Shown in pieces: positions 7,553 to 14,913 of a DNA stretch of 21,811 nt. Origin of the DNA: Euryarchaeota archaeon UBA175 (GTDB taxonomy: Archaea > Thermoplasmatota > Poseidoniia > Poseidoniales > Thalassarchaeaceae). Below the pieces are notes generated by a model. The model saw only the letters and a list, made by a program, of their open reading frames with translations. It did not search any database and had not been told where the DNA came from. The position numbers and the translations under genes are program-made. The first letter of the stretch is position 1; each line of letters begins with the position of its first letter. The stretch spans positions 486 to 22,296 of the forward strand of contig DAFD01000070.1 in the NCBI GenBank assembly GCA_002497895.1, read 5' to 3'.

Positions 7553-8485
7553 TCAGAAGCGTCGTGAGGTGCGTGCGATTAACGCGCCGATTAGGATACT
7601 CAAAATAACGCTTAGACCAGGGGCAGGAAGGTTCGAAGTGACCACTTCGACAGGGTCATTCGAGTCTCCTGGTTCATCAGGATCATTATTCTGGGTCGGA
7701 GGTGGTTCGACATTGACTCTAGTGAAGTCTGTCGAGAGTTGTGCACCATCTGCTCCTTCTGAAGCAATTGTAACCTCGATACGACAATTCCGCTTCGGAT
7801 GGCTTTCTGAAACCATCACCTCAAGGTCAGCCGTAGTCGAAGCACCCTTCTCGATGTTTCGGGAAAGAAGAACATCGAGTCCTTCGTTCGTGGTCAGCAG
7901 AGGGCAGTCATCGCTAATTTCAATCTCTCGAATTTTGTCACGGGCATTACCTCTGTTGGTAACAGTGACTCTCAGAACCGTATCGGTTCCTGCATTGATT
8001 GACCCCACTGCGTCAGCGATATCCACGTTAAGTTGGAAAATCTCTGGAATCTCAAGGTCGCCAGTTTTTTCTTGAGTCTCAGGAATCACAGCAGGAATTC
8101 CATTACGCTCTTCGAGGTTAGCAGTGATTGTGAATGAATCCTTGGTCATAGCATCGATCGAAAAGACATCGATGCCAGCAATCATCAATGAAATCGAGCT
8201 ATTTGCACCTGGACCTATAGTCACTGATTCTGGTCCTGAGAATTGGGCATCCCAGGGAACTTCGTATTCGAAAGTCACTTTGATGTTGAACAGTCCATCA
8301 TTGGCAACCCAGAAATTGATTATTGCATTCCCTCCATTACTGACAGTAAAGGGATTCGAATCATCTTCTTTTGGATAATCAATACCGAGTTCCCAGTTTC
8401 CAATGTTCGGCTGAGCAACAACGCTTGGGAGCCCCGGTAATAGCATCATGGCGATGACGCTTAGAACCATGATTCTCGACTTCAT
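7553..8485 (-). CDS. Secreted CARDB/Ig-like surface protein with C-terminal anchor, coupled to the FAD-subunit gene
   Basis: This 310-residue protein has an N-terminal signal peptide (about 1-24, ending VVAQ). Two beta-rich domains of the CARDB/NEW1 type follow (about 25-125 and 150-255), recognisable from phrases like VANDGLFNIKVTFEYEV and VTNRGNARDKI. A Pro/Asp/Asn linker (about 258-280) precedes a C-terminal LPAPG motif, a hydrophobic stretch and a terminal RTSRRF (286-310). This motif-helix-basic layout resembles PGF-CTERM-type archaeosortase substrates. Start: ATG 8485 overlaps the FAD subunit's stop (ATGA) and has GAGGT upstream. The longer frame from 8512 would put nine charged residues before the signal peptide. 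It may be a surface binding or scaffold protein, but no specific function can be assigned. Co-expression with the Mo hydroxylase is likely. Confidence 0.8.
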   Translation of the reverse strand: MKSRIMVLSVIAMMLLPGLPSVVAQPNIGNWELGIDYPKEDDSNPFTVSNGGNAIINFWVANDGLFNIKVTFEYEVPWDAQFSGPESVTIGPGANSSISLMIAGIDVFSIDAMTKDSFTITANLEERNGIPAVIPETQEKTGDLEIPEIFQLNVDIADAVGSINAGTDTVLRVTVTNRGNARDKIREIEISDDCPLLTTNEGLDVLLSRNIEKGASTTADLEVMVSESHPKRNCRIEVTIASEGADGAQLSTDFTRVNVEPPPTQNNDPDEPGDSNDPVEVVTSNLPAPGLSVILSILIGALIARTSRRF

Positions 8486-9471
8486 TCGCCTGACCTCAGC
8501 ATCCCTGCACACGCCCTACGCGTTAGGACCTTCACCATCTTTCTCCTATAGGAAGGGGCGTACCACGTGTTTTGAACAGGTTTGACGGCTTTTCGAATTG
8601 CTTCGGCCATCGCATTGACGGATTCCTTTCCATTCCAGTCAGCCAAGGCCGATTCGGCTTCTTCCGTATGAAATCCAGGAATCGATTCGAGTCCTGTCGT
8701 TGCAACTCTGAGATCAGCAGGTTTTGACTCACCATTTCGCTTCCACAGCACCGCCACGCCTGCTTCTGGGAAATCCCAGGATTCGCGCTGCCTCAACTTC
8801 TGGTAATCACCTTGCCACTCACCTGAATCATCGGGTAGACTCAGGTGAGTGACCAACTCGCCGGGTTTCAGCACATTGCGGGTTATCCCGTCGAGTTGGA
8901 AAAATTCGCTTAGTGGCATCGAACGTTTTCCGTCCGGTGAAGCGAGGTGAATGGTTGCACCTAGGCACATCAGGACTGGTGCGAGGTCGGCTTGGTAGGT
9001 GGCGACGCAGAGTGTATTCTGGTTTGGTATGACGCGGCAGTCGGCCCCCGTCCCACAGTCGCATTTGTAGCACCAGTCAATCGATTCTCTCCACTGCTCG
9101 GTCTGGTTGAACCAATAGCATCGGGTGTCGAGGCAGATGTTGCCACCGACGGTTCCAGAGCGGCGGATGAGTACGCTGGCGATTGAGTCGGCGGCTTTGG
9201 CGAGAACTGGGTGTGTGTGTTCTGACTTGACTAGGTCATGTAGTCTGACCATTGCGCCGATATGGTTTGGATTGAGCTCGGTGAGTTCACTGACTTTGGC
9301 CAGAGAAATCACGTGTGGTTTGACGTTGATGTGCCACTTGTAATTGGGCAGCAGGTCAGTGCCGCCGGCGATCCAGTCGAAGTCTTGGCCAGCGTCGGCC
9401 AACTCACCTGCTGTGGTGAGAGCCTCTTCGAGGTTCTTGGGAGTGTGCAACTCGAATGGTGGTGTGCGCAT
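8482..9471 (-). CDS. Molybdenum hydroxylase FAD-binding subunit with 4-hydroxybenzoyl-CoA reductase-type Fe-S insert
   Basis: This 329-residue medium subunit belongs to the xanthine oxidase family and passes electrons between FAD and the 2Fe-2S subunit. It has the FAD motif IAGGTDLLP (34-42) and a second FAD loop, TVGGNIC (107-113). Where ordinary XdhA/CoxM proteins continue with NASP, this one has a cysteine-rich insert (about 113-155) with CLDTRCYWFNQTEQWR and Cys at 113, 118, 134, 137, 139, 145 and 155. The LDTRC-(Y/F)-NQ-W pattern is what I recall from HcrB of 4-hydroxybenzoyl-CoA reductase, where the insert binds an extra [4Fe-4S] cluster. The start is fixed by GAGGTGAT just upstream; the ATG overlaps the Mo-subunit stop by one base (TGATG). 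The substrate is unproven. Confidence 0.88.
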   Translation of the reverse strand: MRTPPFELHTPKNLEEALTTAGELADAGQDFDWIAGGTDLLPNYKWHINVKPHVISLAKVSELTELNPNHIGAMVRLHDLVKSEHTHPVLAKAADSIASVLIRRSGTVGGNICLDTRCYWFNQTEQWRESIDWCYKCDCGTGADCRVIPNQNTLCVATYQADLAPVLMCLGATIHLASPDGKRSMPLSEFFQLDGITRNVLKPGELVTHLSLPDDSGEWQGDYQKLRQRESWDFPEAGVAVLWKRNGESKPADLRVATTGLESIPGFHTEEAESALADWNGKESVNAMAEAIRKAVKPVQNTWYAPSYRRKMVKVLTRRACAGMLRSGE

Positions 9472-12275
9472 CAGGCATCACCTCGATGTCGGCGCTCAGT
9501 GTGCTTCCAAGCGCTTCCGGCCAACCGTGGTTCCGTGAGGTATTCTTCAGATGGAATCACATTGACCGCCCAGCGCTCGTCTATCTCGTCTGGAGGAATT
9601 GTTGGGTCGAGGCCGAAGAGCGCTCCATTGTGGTAAGGCTGGCGGTCATCATCGAGCCTGCGAGTGAGATCTCGTTCAGCATGCTCGGCAGCGCGTGCGG
9701 CGAGAGTATCCTGCAGAGCAGAGTGCTCGAGCCGCGGTGCTTCAAGGTCGAGAGGCTCAGAGACTCCATCGGCCTTGCATTTCCTTTCGATTAATCTGTG
9801 CATGCGATCGGGCGTGATTGGTAATTCAGCAGTCCTCACGCCCACCGCATCATACACTGCATTACAGACAGCGGGCAGAATTGGTAGAAGTGGGCCTTCG
9901 CCCGCTTCCTTAGCCCCAAACGGCCCTTCTGGGTCGTTTGACTCAACAATAATCGGTACGACTTCTGGCATTTCGTGGACGCTAGGAATCTTGTAATCGA
10001 GAAGATCGGGATTCATCAGATGGCCACTGCGACCGTAACGCATTTCCTCGCTGAGAACTTGCCCCATTCCCATGTGACAGGAGCCGATGATTTGCCCCTT
10101 AACTGCGAGTGGGTTGAGAGCCTTTCCACAATCGTGGGCAGCCCAGACTTTCTCCACCTTTGTTTGCCCGGTTTCTACGTCTACGGATACCTCTGCAACG
10201 TAGGCTGAGAATGAGTAAGCCGGCGCTAAGCCGGCGGCAGCACCCTTGTGGGTTCGGCCCATTGGTGGCGTTCTGTATGCGCCCGATGCGATGAGTGCTC
10301 CTCGGTCTTCCTGCGCTTTGTGGAGCGCCTCAAGGTATGAGATTCCAACTGCCGGGTCGTTTTTGGCGAAGATTCGCCTATCTCCGATGACTAATTTCGC
10401 ACGGTCGGCTCCTGTGATTTCTACGGTTGCGTCTAGCAGATCATCGCGTATTTGCATGGCTGCAGAAATCGCCGCGTTTGCATTCATGAAAGTAACGCGA
10501 GATGAGTAAGATCCGAGGTCGACGGGTGATGTGTCGGAGTCTCGGGATTTGATTCGAATCATGTCGAGAGGAAGTCCGAGGACTTCGGCAACGGACTGGG
10601 CAACGACGGTGTCGGAGCCTTGGCCAATTTCCGCTGCGCCTGTATGGACGGTGACACCACCATCCATGTCGATTTTCAGGTGCACCGTCGCATGTGGGAA
10701 CTTGTTCGGATCCCAATGAATCGGCAGGCCTGAGCCGGAGATGAAGAATCCACAGCCAATGCCGATTCCTTTGCCCAGTGGCATCTTACGGAATTTTTCA
10801 TCCCAGCCACTGGCTTCTTTCACTCGCTCAAGACATTCGCGCATACCGATACTGGTCACGCGGAAGCCGGTTATTGTCGCCGAGTGTGGTGGTAACAAGT
10901 TGGCCAACCTTAGGGTAATTGGATCGACGGCGAGTTTCTCGGATAGGTCATCCAACCCCGTCTCAACCGCGCAGCGCGAATTCACAGCTCCATGACCGCG
11001 CATTGCACCGCTTGCCGGTTTATTCGTCCAAACGCGAGCGCCTGTGTAATGGAACGCTCCAATTTCGTATGGCGCGGTGTGTAGCACCCCGTTGTAATAG
11101 GTTGTAACGTGACCAAATGAGGCGAACGCACCACCATCAATCAGAGCATCAGTTTCGATTCCACAAATTCTCCCCTCTGAATCAGCGTGTAGATTCATTT
11201 CGATACGTGAGGGGTGGCGACCGCGATTAATCCAGTAGACTTCTTCGCGGTCGAAGCAAATCCGCACCGGACGCCCAGATTTCCGCGCCAAAATAGCAGC
11301 ACACATCTCATGTGGAAATGGGTCGGACTTGCCTCCAAACCCACCACCAACAAAGGTGCGGTGCACATTGATCTGATGCATAGGAATCTCAAGTACGTCT
11401 GCCAAAGCTCTGTGGACATAGTGAGGAACTTGTTGAGGTGTGTAGAGCGTCAATCGCCCCGATGGGTCCCAGTGAGCAACCACAGCATGAGGCTCAGTCG
11501 CAGCATGATTCACACCCGCAAACAACCAATTTTGCTTGTGACTAGCGACTGCACTCGAAGCCATTCCATCGATATCGCCGAACTCCTGGAAAACTCGCTT
11601 CTGAACATTGGCCTCCCCGATGTGATACTTTCCACGGTCGTGGATAGGATTTTCTGAATCATCGAGGCCGTGGCGCATATCGTGAATTGAATCGAGGATT
11701 TCGTATTCGACTTCGATTAAACGCTCGGCCTCGCGTGCAGTTGCTTCGTCCTCGGCTGCCACGCAAGCGACGAGATCACCAGCGTGGCGGACTTTCTCAA
11801 CTGCCATGGCATGCTCGTCTTTGGTGACTGGCAGAACTCCGAATTTATTGGCGGCATCGGCTCCTGTAGCGATGGCTACGACGCCGGGCAATTCGAGCGC
11901 TTTTGAGCAATCGATGCTTAGCACTCGAGCATAATGATGCGGCGAGCGAATGATTCGTCCAATCAGCTCGCCAGCCAGGCGCACATCGTCTCCATAGTGA
12001 GCCTGCCCAGTTACCTTCCAGCGACTGTCCACAAGTGCAGTTGGCTTACCGATAATCTGGCCACTGACCAATTTATCGTGGCGATGTGACCCCCAAGGCT
12101 GGCTCTTTTTACCACCTTGAGACTTGGGAATCATCGCTGCATCAGTCGGCTGCGAGAACCGATTTTTACCACCAGAGCCAGGTTTCGAGAAAGGCAACTT
12201 TCCCGGCTGCTGCCGGTAGCCGACCATCTCATCCTCATTCTTGTCGCTGGATGGATTATCCTCTGATTCGGCCAT
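9471..12275 (-). CDS. Molybdenum hydroxylase large (molybdopterin-binding) subunit with N- and C-terminal extensions
   Basis: This 934-residue catalytic subunit belongs to the xanthine oxidase/4-hydroxybenzoyl-CoA reductase family. Core motifs are GGGFGGK (310-316), AMRGHGA (424-430, where RGFG is commoner), EIGQGSDT (549-556) and GPFGAKEAGEGP (784-795), containing the conserved active-site Glu793. The normal core seems to run from about 74 to 832. Outside it are a hydrophilic, probably disordered N-terminal extension of about 70 residues, rich in Lys, Gly and Ser, and a roughly 100-residue charged C-terminal tail. Neither belongs to the usual family, whose large subunits are nearer 750-800 residues. 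There is no Tat signal, so the enzyme should be cytoplasmic. The ATG has GGAGAGTGAT upstream and lies four bases after the small-subunit stop. Substrate cannot be read from sequence. Confidence 0.93.
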   Translation of the reverse strand: MAESEDNPSSDKNEDEMVGYRQQPGKLPFSKPGSGGKNRFSQPTDAAMIPKSQGGKKSQPWGSHRHDKLVSGQIIGKPTALVDSRWKVTGQAHYGDDVRLAGELIGRIIRSPHHYARVLSIDCSKALELPGVVAIATGADAANKFGVLPVTKDEHAMAVEKVRHAGDLVACVAAEDEATAREAERLIEVEYEILDSIHDMRHGLDDSENPIHDRGKYHIGEANVQKRVFQEFGDIDGMASSAVASHKQNWLFAGVNHAATEPHAVVAHWDPSGRLTLYTPQQVPHYVHRALADVLEIPMHQINVHRTFVGGGFGGKSDPFPHEMCAAILARKSGRPVRICFDREEVYWINRGRHPSRIEMNLHADSEGRICGIETDALIDGGAFASFGHVTTYYNGVLHTAPYEIGAFHYTGARVWTNKPASGAMRGHGAVNSRCAVETGLDDLSEKLAVDPITLRLANLLPPHSATITGFRVTSIGMRECLERVKEASGWDEKFRKMPLGKGIGIGCGFFISGSGLPIHWDPNKFPHATVHLKIDMDGGVTVHTGAAEIGQGSDTVVAQSVAEVLGLPLDMIRIKSRDSDTSPVDLGSYSSRVTFMNANAAISAAMQIRDDLLDATVEITGADRAKLVIGDRRIFAKNDPAVGISYLEALHKAQEDRGALIASGAYRTPPMGRTHKGAAAGLAPAYSFSAYVAEVSVDVETGQTKVEKVWAAHDCGKALNPLAVKGQIIGSCHMGMGQVLSEEMRYGRSGHLMNPDLLDYKIPSVHEMPEVVPIIVESNDPEGPFGAKEAGEGPLLPILPAVCNAVYDAVGVRTAELPITPDRMHRLIERKCKADGVSEPLDLEAPRLEHSALQDTLAARAAEHAERDLTRRLDDDRQPYHNGALFGLDPTIPPDEIDERWAVNVIPSEEYLTEPRLAGSAWKHTERRHRGDA
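9477..9484 (-). promoter_or_regulatory. Shine-Dalgarno site of the FAD subunit, inside the Mo-subunit gene
   Basis: The minus strand reads GAGGTGAT five bases before the ATG at 9471, within the last codons of the large-subunit gene. Together with the TGATG overlap it indicates translational coupling of the two subunits. Confidence 0.75.
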
Positions 12276-12279
12276 CGAA

Positions 12280-12849
12280 TCACTCTCCAGAAAATCCAGG
12301 ATGAGGATCGCTCTTTGGCGAGGTTGAATCCTCGATATTCTTGCCTGAAGTCAGAATTTCAGATGCCGCTCGCACCGAATCTACAATCTGTTGGTAACCG
12401 GTGCAGCGGCAAAGATTTCCTTCGATTGCACACTTGATTTCATCGTCGCTAGGATTTGGATTATCTTCCAATAGCGCCGATGCAACAACCAAGAATCCCG
12501 GGGTGCAGAAGCCGCACTGCGACCCTCCACACTCGGTAAACATCTCTTGAATCGGATGTAGATGGTGCCCGTCAGCAAGCCCTTCAACAGTGGTAATGTC
12601 ACAGCCATCTGCCTCAGCTGCAAGCGTCAAACAGGAGAGTCGAGGCTGCCCATCAATCAGTACCGAGCAGCATCCACAAGTTCCCATATCGCAGCCTCGC
12701 TTCGTGCCCAGACTCCCCGCCTGGTCACGTAGAACATCGAGCAGAATCGCATTCCCCTCGATGTTCAACTGCTTCTCAACACCATTCACCAAGGCTGCCC
12801 AAGGAACTTCCCCCGTCGAGGGAAGCATTGGAAGCCGGTGCTGCACCAT
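12280..12849 (-). CDS. Molybdenum hydroxylase 2Fe-2S (small) subunit
   Basis: This 189-residue subunit carries the two [2Fe-2S] clusters that shuttle electrons between the Mo site and FAD. The plant-ferredoxin-type cluster is ligated by Cys53, 58, 61 and 73 (in GCDMGTCGCCSVLIDG and LSC). The second cluster is ligated by Cys112, 115, 147 and 149 (SQCGFCTPGF and GNLCRCTGYQ), exactly the family pattern. A C-terminal tail of about 20 residues rich in Ser, Asp and Pro follows. It is the first structural gene of the operon (small, large, FAD, then the surface protein). A minus-strand GTAATAGG element about 26 bases upstream suggests a leaderless transcript from the ATG at 12849. An internal Met8 is possible, but homology begins only near residue 16, so the exact start is not certain. 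Confidence 0.93.
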   Translation of the reverse strand: MVQHRLPMLPSTGEVPWAALVNGVEKQLNIEGNAILLDVLRDQAGSLGTKRGCDMGTCGCCSVLIDGQPRLSCLTLAAEADGCDITTVEGLADGHHLHPIQEMFTECGGSQCGFCTPGFLVVASALLEDNPNPSDDEIKCAIEGNLCRCTGYQQIVDSVRAASEILTSGKNIEDSTSPKSDPHPGFSGE

Positions 12850-12870
12850 GCGTCGAATCCACTGATGGTT

Positions 12871-12880
12871 GTCCTATTAC
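12871..12880 (-). promoter_or_regulatory. Possible TATA element of the molybdenum hydroxylase operon
   Basis: The minus strand reads GTAATAGGAC centred about 26 bases upstream of the ATG of the small subunit, the distance expected for a leaderless archaeal transcript. It is a weak match to the TATA consensus. The regulator gene lies 54 bases upstream on the same strand, so read-through is also possible. Confidence 0.35.
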
Positions 12881-12903
12881 GCTTCGGTCTGAGTCCTACG
12901 GAC

Positions 12904-13551
12904 TCATTCAAGGTCGGAACCTGCCTTTCGCATTATGGCTCGTTCTGCTTCATGCAGGTGGCCGCCGAAAGTCGAGCGGGAAATTCCCATCTCATCTGCG
13001 AGCTCCTTAATCGTCAAATTCTTTCCATCCTCATAGTAGCCTCGTTCCGATGCAAATGACAAGACTTCTTGTTGCCTATTCGTCAGCATTTGGCTCCATC
13101 CATTGACCACTTCTCCTCGCATCGTAATGACGCTGACTTTGTCCGGGGGCAAGATGACTCTGAGGAGTGCGAGAAATCGTCGCATTGCCCCAGTTAAACC
13201 GGTTACTCGCATCTCCATACCGCGCTTTGAATCAATGCCGTAAGGTGGCTGGAGATGCAGGTTTGAGAGTTCAATTGCTGACTTCGCCAAACTGTGACTG
13301 CAAAGGATACTGGCGAGGATTCCATCTTCAGATTCCTCATGGATTTCCATCACTTGAAAACTATCGAGTTCGTTCAATTCGTGAATATCTCTTCCTTCTT
13401 TGACTTCGACCTCAGCCAATTGCACGATGCCGATCGGAGACACCCCAAGGTGGGCAAGTACTTCGAAGCGATCGAAGATTTTGAGGAGGCGAGAAAGATC
13501 TTTCGAAGCCTCGATGGTCGAGAGCCGCCACCTCAGCACCACCTTACGCAT
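12904..13551 (-). CDS. Bacterio-opsin-activator-type HTH_10 transcription regulator
   Basis: This 215-residue protein ends in a clear HTH_10 domain (about 156-207): LTNRQQEVLSFASERGYYED, then IKELADEMGISRSTFGGHLHEAER. This is the DNA-binding module of Bat-like archaeal regulators. The N-terminal about 150 residues resemble the beta-rich sensory part of short HTH_10 proteins. It has no recognisable PAS or GAF domain and no metal-binding Cys cluster, so the signal is unknown. The ATG at 13551 has a TATA-like TTGAATAC 21-28 bases upstream, implying a leaderless transcript. It sits 54 bases upstream of the molybdenum hydroxylase operon on the same strand, which makes it the best candidate regulator of that operon. 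That is inferred from position only. Confidence 0.88.
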   Translation of the reverse strand: MRKVVLRWRLSTIEASKDLSRLLKIFDRFEVLAHLGVSPIGIVQLAEVEVKEGRDIHELNELDSFQVMEIHEESEDGILASILCSHSLAKSAIELSNLHLQPPYGIDSKRGMEMRVTGLTGAMRRFLALLRVILPPDKVSVITMRGEVVNGWSQMLTNRQQEVLSFASERGYYEDGKNLTIKELADEMGISRSTFGGHLHEAERAIMRKAGSDLE

Positions 13552-13571
13552 GGCACGAAATTGTGGCGGTA

Positions 13572-13579
13572 GTATTCAA
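13572..13579 (-). promoter_or_regulatory. TATA-like box of the HTH_10 regulator gene
   Basis: The minus strand reads TTGAATAC at -28 to -21 relative to the ATG. This spacing predicts transcription starting at or very near the start codon (leaderless). The remainder of the 109-base spacer up to 13660 is AT-rich, including an AAAAATAAA run (about 13642-13650 on the minus strand), with no gene. Confidence 0.5.
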
Positions 13580-13660
13580 TTGACCGGGCTTAAAGTGTCG
13601 CTGTGAAGTGACGAGAGAAACCGAAGAATCTCGCCTATTTGGTTTATTTTTGTAAGAATA

Positions 13661-14902
13661 TCAGGCTCTGAAGGACCAATAGGCTTCTCGCATCGCTTGG
13701 TTAGCCGCCATGCATTGAACTACGTCCGAGGGTCGATTTGGCATCTGTTCAGTGCCATTCAGATGTTTGATCATCGGTAGGACGTTCGACTCATTGACGA
13801 CTCCCCAACCAACCTGTGTGCAGGGAGCGAGGGGTGAGATCGGCATTGTTCCAGATGTCGGGTCCCAAGTATTGGCACTTGGATACCACCCTGAGAGATT
13901 GAGGGCGTTGCGGATGTCCGTTTCGGTGGCCGAGTAATCTGTTCCGTTGACGATGAGGCCACTGCGCACTATAGGGTCGGCACCGCTTGAGTCATCGCCG
14001 AATTCCTCGCGCAGGTGTTGGAGAACTTTGGAGAGCAGGCCAGCGGTTCGCGGTGTTGCGAATGAGGTGCCGCTGGTCTGATGGTATCCATCGATATCGT
14101 CGTGGTTTGGAAGGACTTGGGTCCAATCCGCAGCAGCGTCTGGATAGGAGCCGCTCATGGTCTCTTTCTGATCGTCATCCTCCTCAGCATATCCTGAGAT
14201 GCCTATGCTCCAAGGTGGGCCGGCTGTAGCGTCTTGCACCGCGGGTGAAGGTGAATTGTCGGCGGCTCCAGTGTGAATTTTCTTGTTATGGACCACTGCG
14301 ACCTTAGTCGCTTGTTCGATACCGGTGACAGGTACCGATCCTATCGGCCCGAAACTGGTAGTAATGATGTCAACAAGCGGCTGGTTTGCTGCTGCTAGAA
14401 CCGCTGCATCGGAGAAACCCTCGACGAAGAAAATCACAGCGTCTGGATTGGCGTTTAGGACCGCTCCTGTGACTGCCGTGCCGTGACCGTCTTGAGGGTC
14501 GTCAAGGATTGGAATATCTGTATCATCATCGGGTGTAGCGCCGATGATTCTGGTGCCGGGGAAGTAAACGATATCGGTAGCGTTGATGAGGTCCCAGCAA
14601 GTCGCTCTATCAGCCTCATAACGATCCTCCCAAGTACCCTCGAAGGTCAATTCACAAGTCATTGTCACGCCAAATTGTTCAAGCATCCAATCAGGGAGTG
14701 TTTCGTTAGTCCGAAAGTGGTCGTGGTAGACGTTGATTCCAGTGTCGATTGGGGCGACTACACTGAAGGCTCGAAAACCATCATCTTCGACTTCGGGTAC
14801 GTTGGTTGTGACTTCATCATCCCAAATGCAACCGCTGAGCATCGCAGATGATAACATCAGTACGAGCGCGATTGCGGTTGGACGCATGATTCTGCGGCCC
14901 AT
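13661..14902 (-). CDS. Subtilisin-like (S8) serine protease, predicted lipoprotein
   Basis: The 413-residue product begins with basic residues, a hydrophobic stretch and a lipobox, LSGC (Cys25), so it should be exported and lipid-anchored outside the cell. The S8 catalytic triad is present: Asp53 in APIDTGIN, His140 in QDGHGTAVTG and Ser280 in TSGTSFATPRTAG. Asn216 in GAADNSP probably fills the oxyanion role, although the usual AAGN is not kept. There is no evident I9 propeptide: only about 25 residues separate the lipid-anchored Cys from the Asp motif. The ATG has AAGGTG five bases upstream and lies 11 bases after the xdhC stop, so it is coupled to xdhC. The substrate is unknown. Confidence 0.88.
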   Translation of the reverse strand: MGRRIMRPTAIALVLMLSSAMLSGCIWDDEVTTNVPEVEDDGFRAFSVVAPIDTGINVYHDHFRTNETLPDWMLEQFGVTMTCELTFEGTWEDRYEADRATCWDLINATDIVYFPGTRIIGATPDDDTDIPILDDPQDGHGTAVTGAVLNANPDAVIFFVEGFSDAAVLAAANQPLVDIITTSFGPIGSVPVTGIEQATKVAVVHNKKIHTGAADNSPSPAVQDATAGPPWSIGISGYAEEDDDQKETMSGSYPDAAADWTQVLPNHDDIDGYHQTSGTSFATPRTAGLLSKVLQHLREEFGDDSSGADPIVRSGLIVNGTDYSATETDIRNALNLSGWYPSANTWDPTSGTMPISPLAPCTQVGWGVVNESNVLPMIKHLNGTEQMPNRPSDVVQCMAANQAMREAYWSFRA

Positions 14903-14907
14903 CCGGA

Positions 14908-14913
14908 CACCTT
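14908..14913 (-). promoter_or_regulatory. Shine-Dalgarno site of the subtilase lipoprotein gene
   Basis: The minus strand reads AAGGTG five bases before the ATG at 14902. It starts just after the xdhC stop codon (14914-14916), supporting expression from the xdhC transcript. Confidence 0.6.

Noticed and set aside
7569..8075. A 168-codon plus-strand ORF opposite the surface protein gene
   Set aside because: It is fully antisense to a gene with a signal peptide, domain structure and Shine-Dalgarno site, and its translation has no recognisable motif and low-complexity Ser/Arg composition.
8486..8512. Upstream start of the surface protein at 8512
   Set aside because: It would place nine charged residues before the signal peptide; ATG 8485 has a Shine-Dalgarno site and an ATGA overlap.
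9262..9636. A 124-codon plus-strand ORF spanning the FAD and Mo subunit junction
   Set aside because: It is antisense to two well-supported genes and crosses their coupled boundary; no promoter or domain is seen.
11214..11657. A 147-codon plus-strand ORF inside the Mo-subunit gene
   Set aside because: It lies opposite the conserved GGGFGGK region of the large subunit, and the translation looks like a mirror-frame artefact.
8482..12849. Plain xanthine dehydrogenase or aerobic CO dehydrogenase assignment of the Mo hydroxylase
   Set aside because: The Cys-rich insert in the FAD subunit is not found in those enzymes, and the Mo subunit lacks the Cys-containing active-site loop expected for CO dehydrogenase; the substrate is therefore left open.
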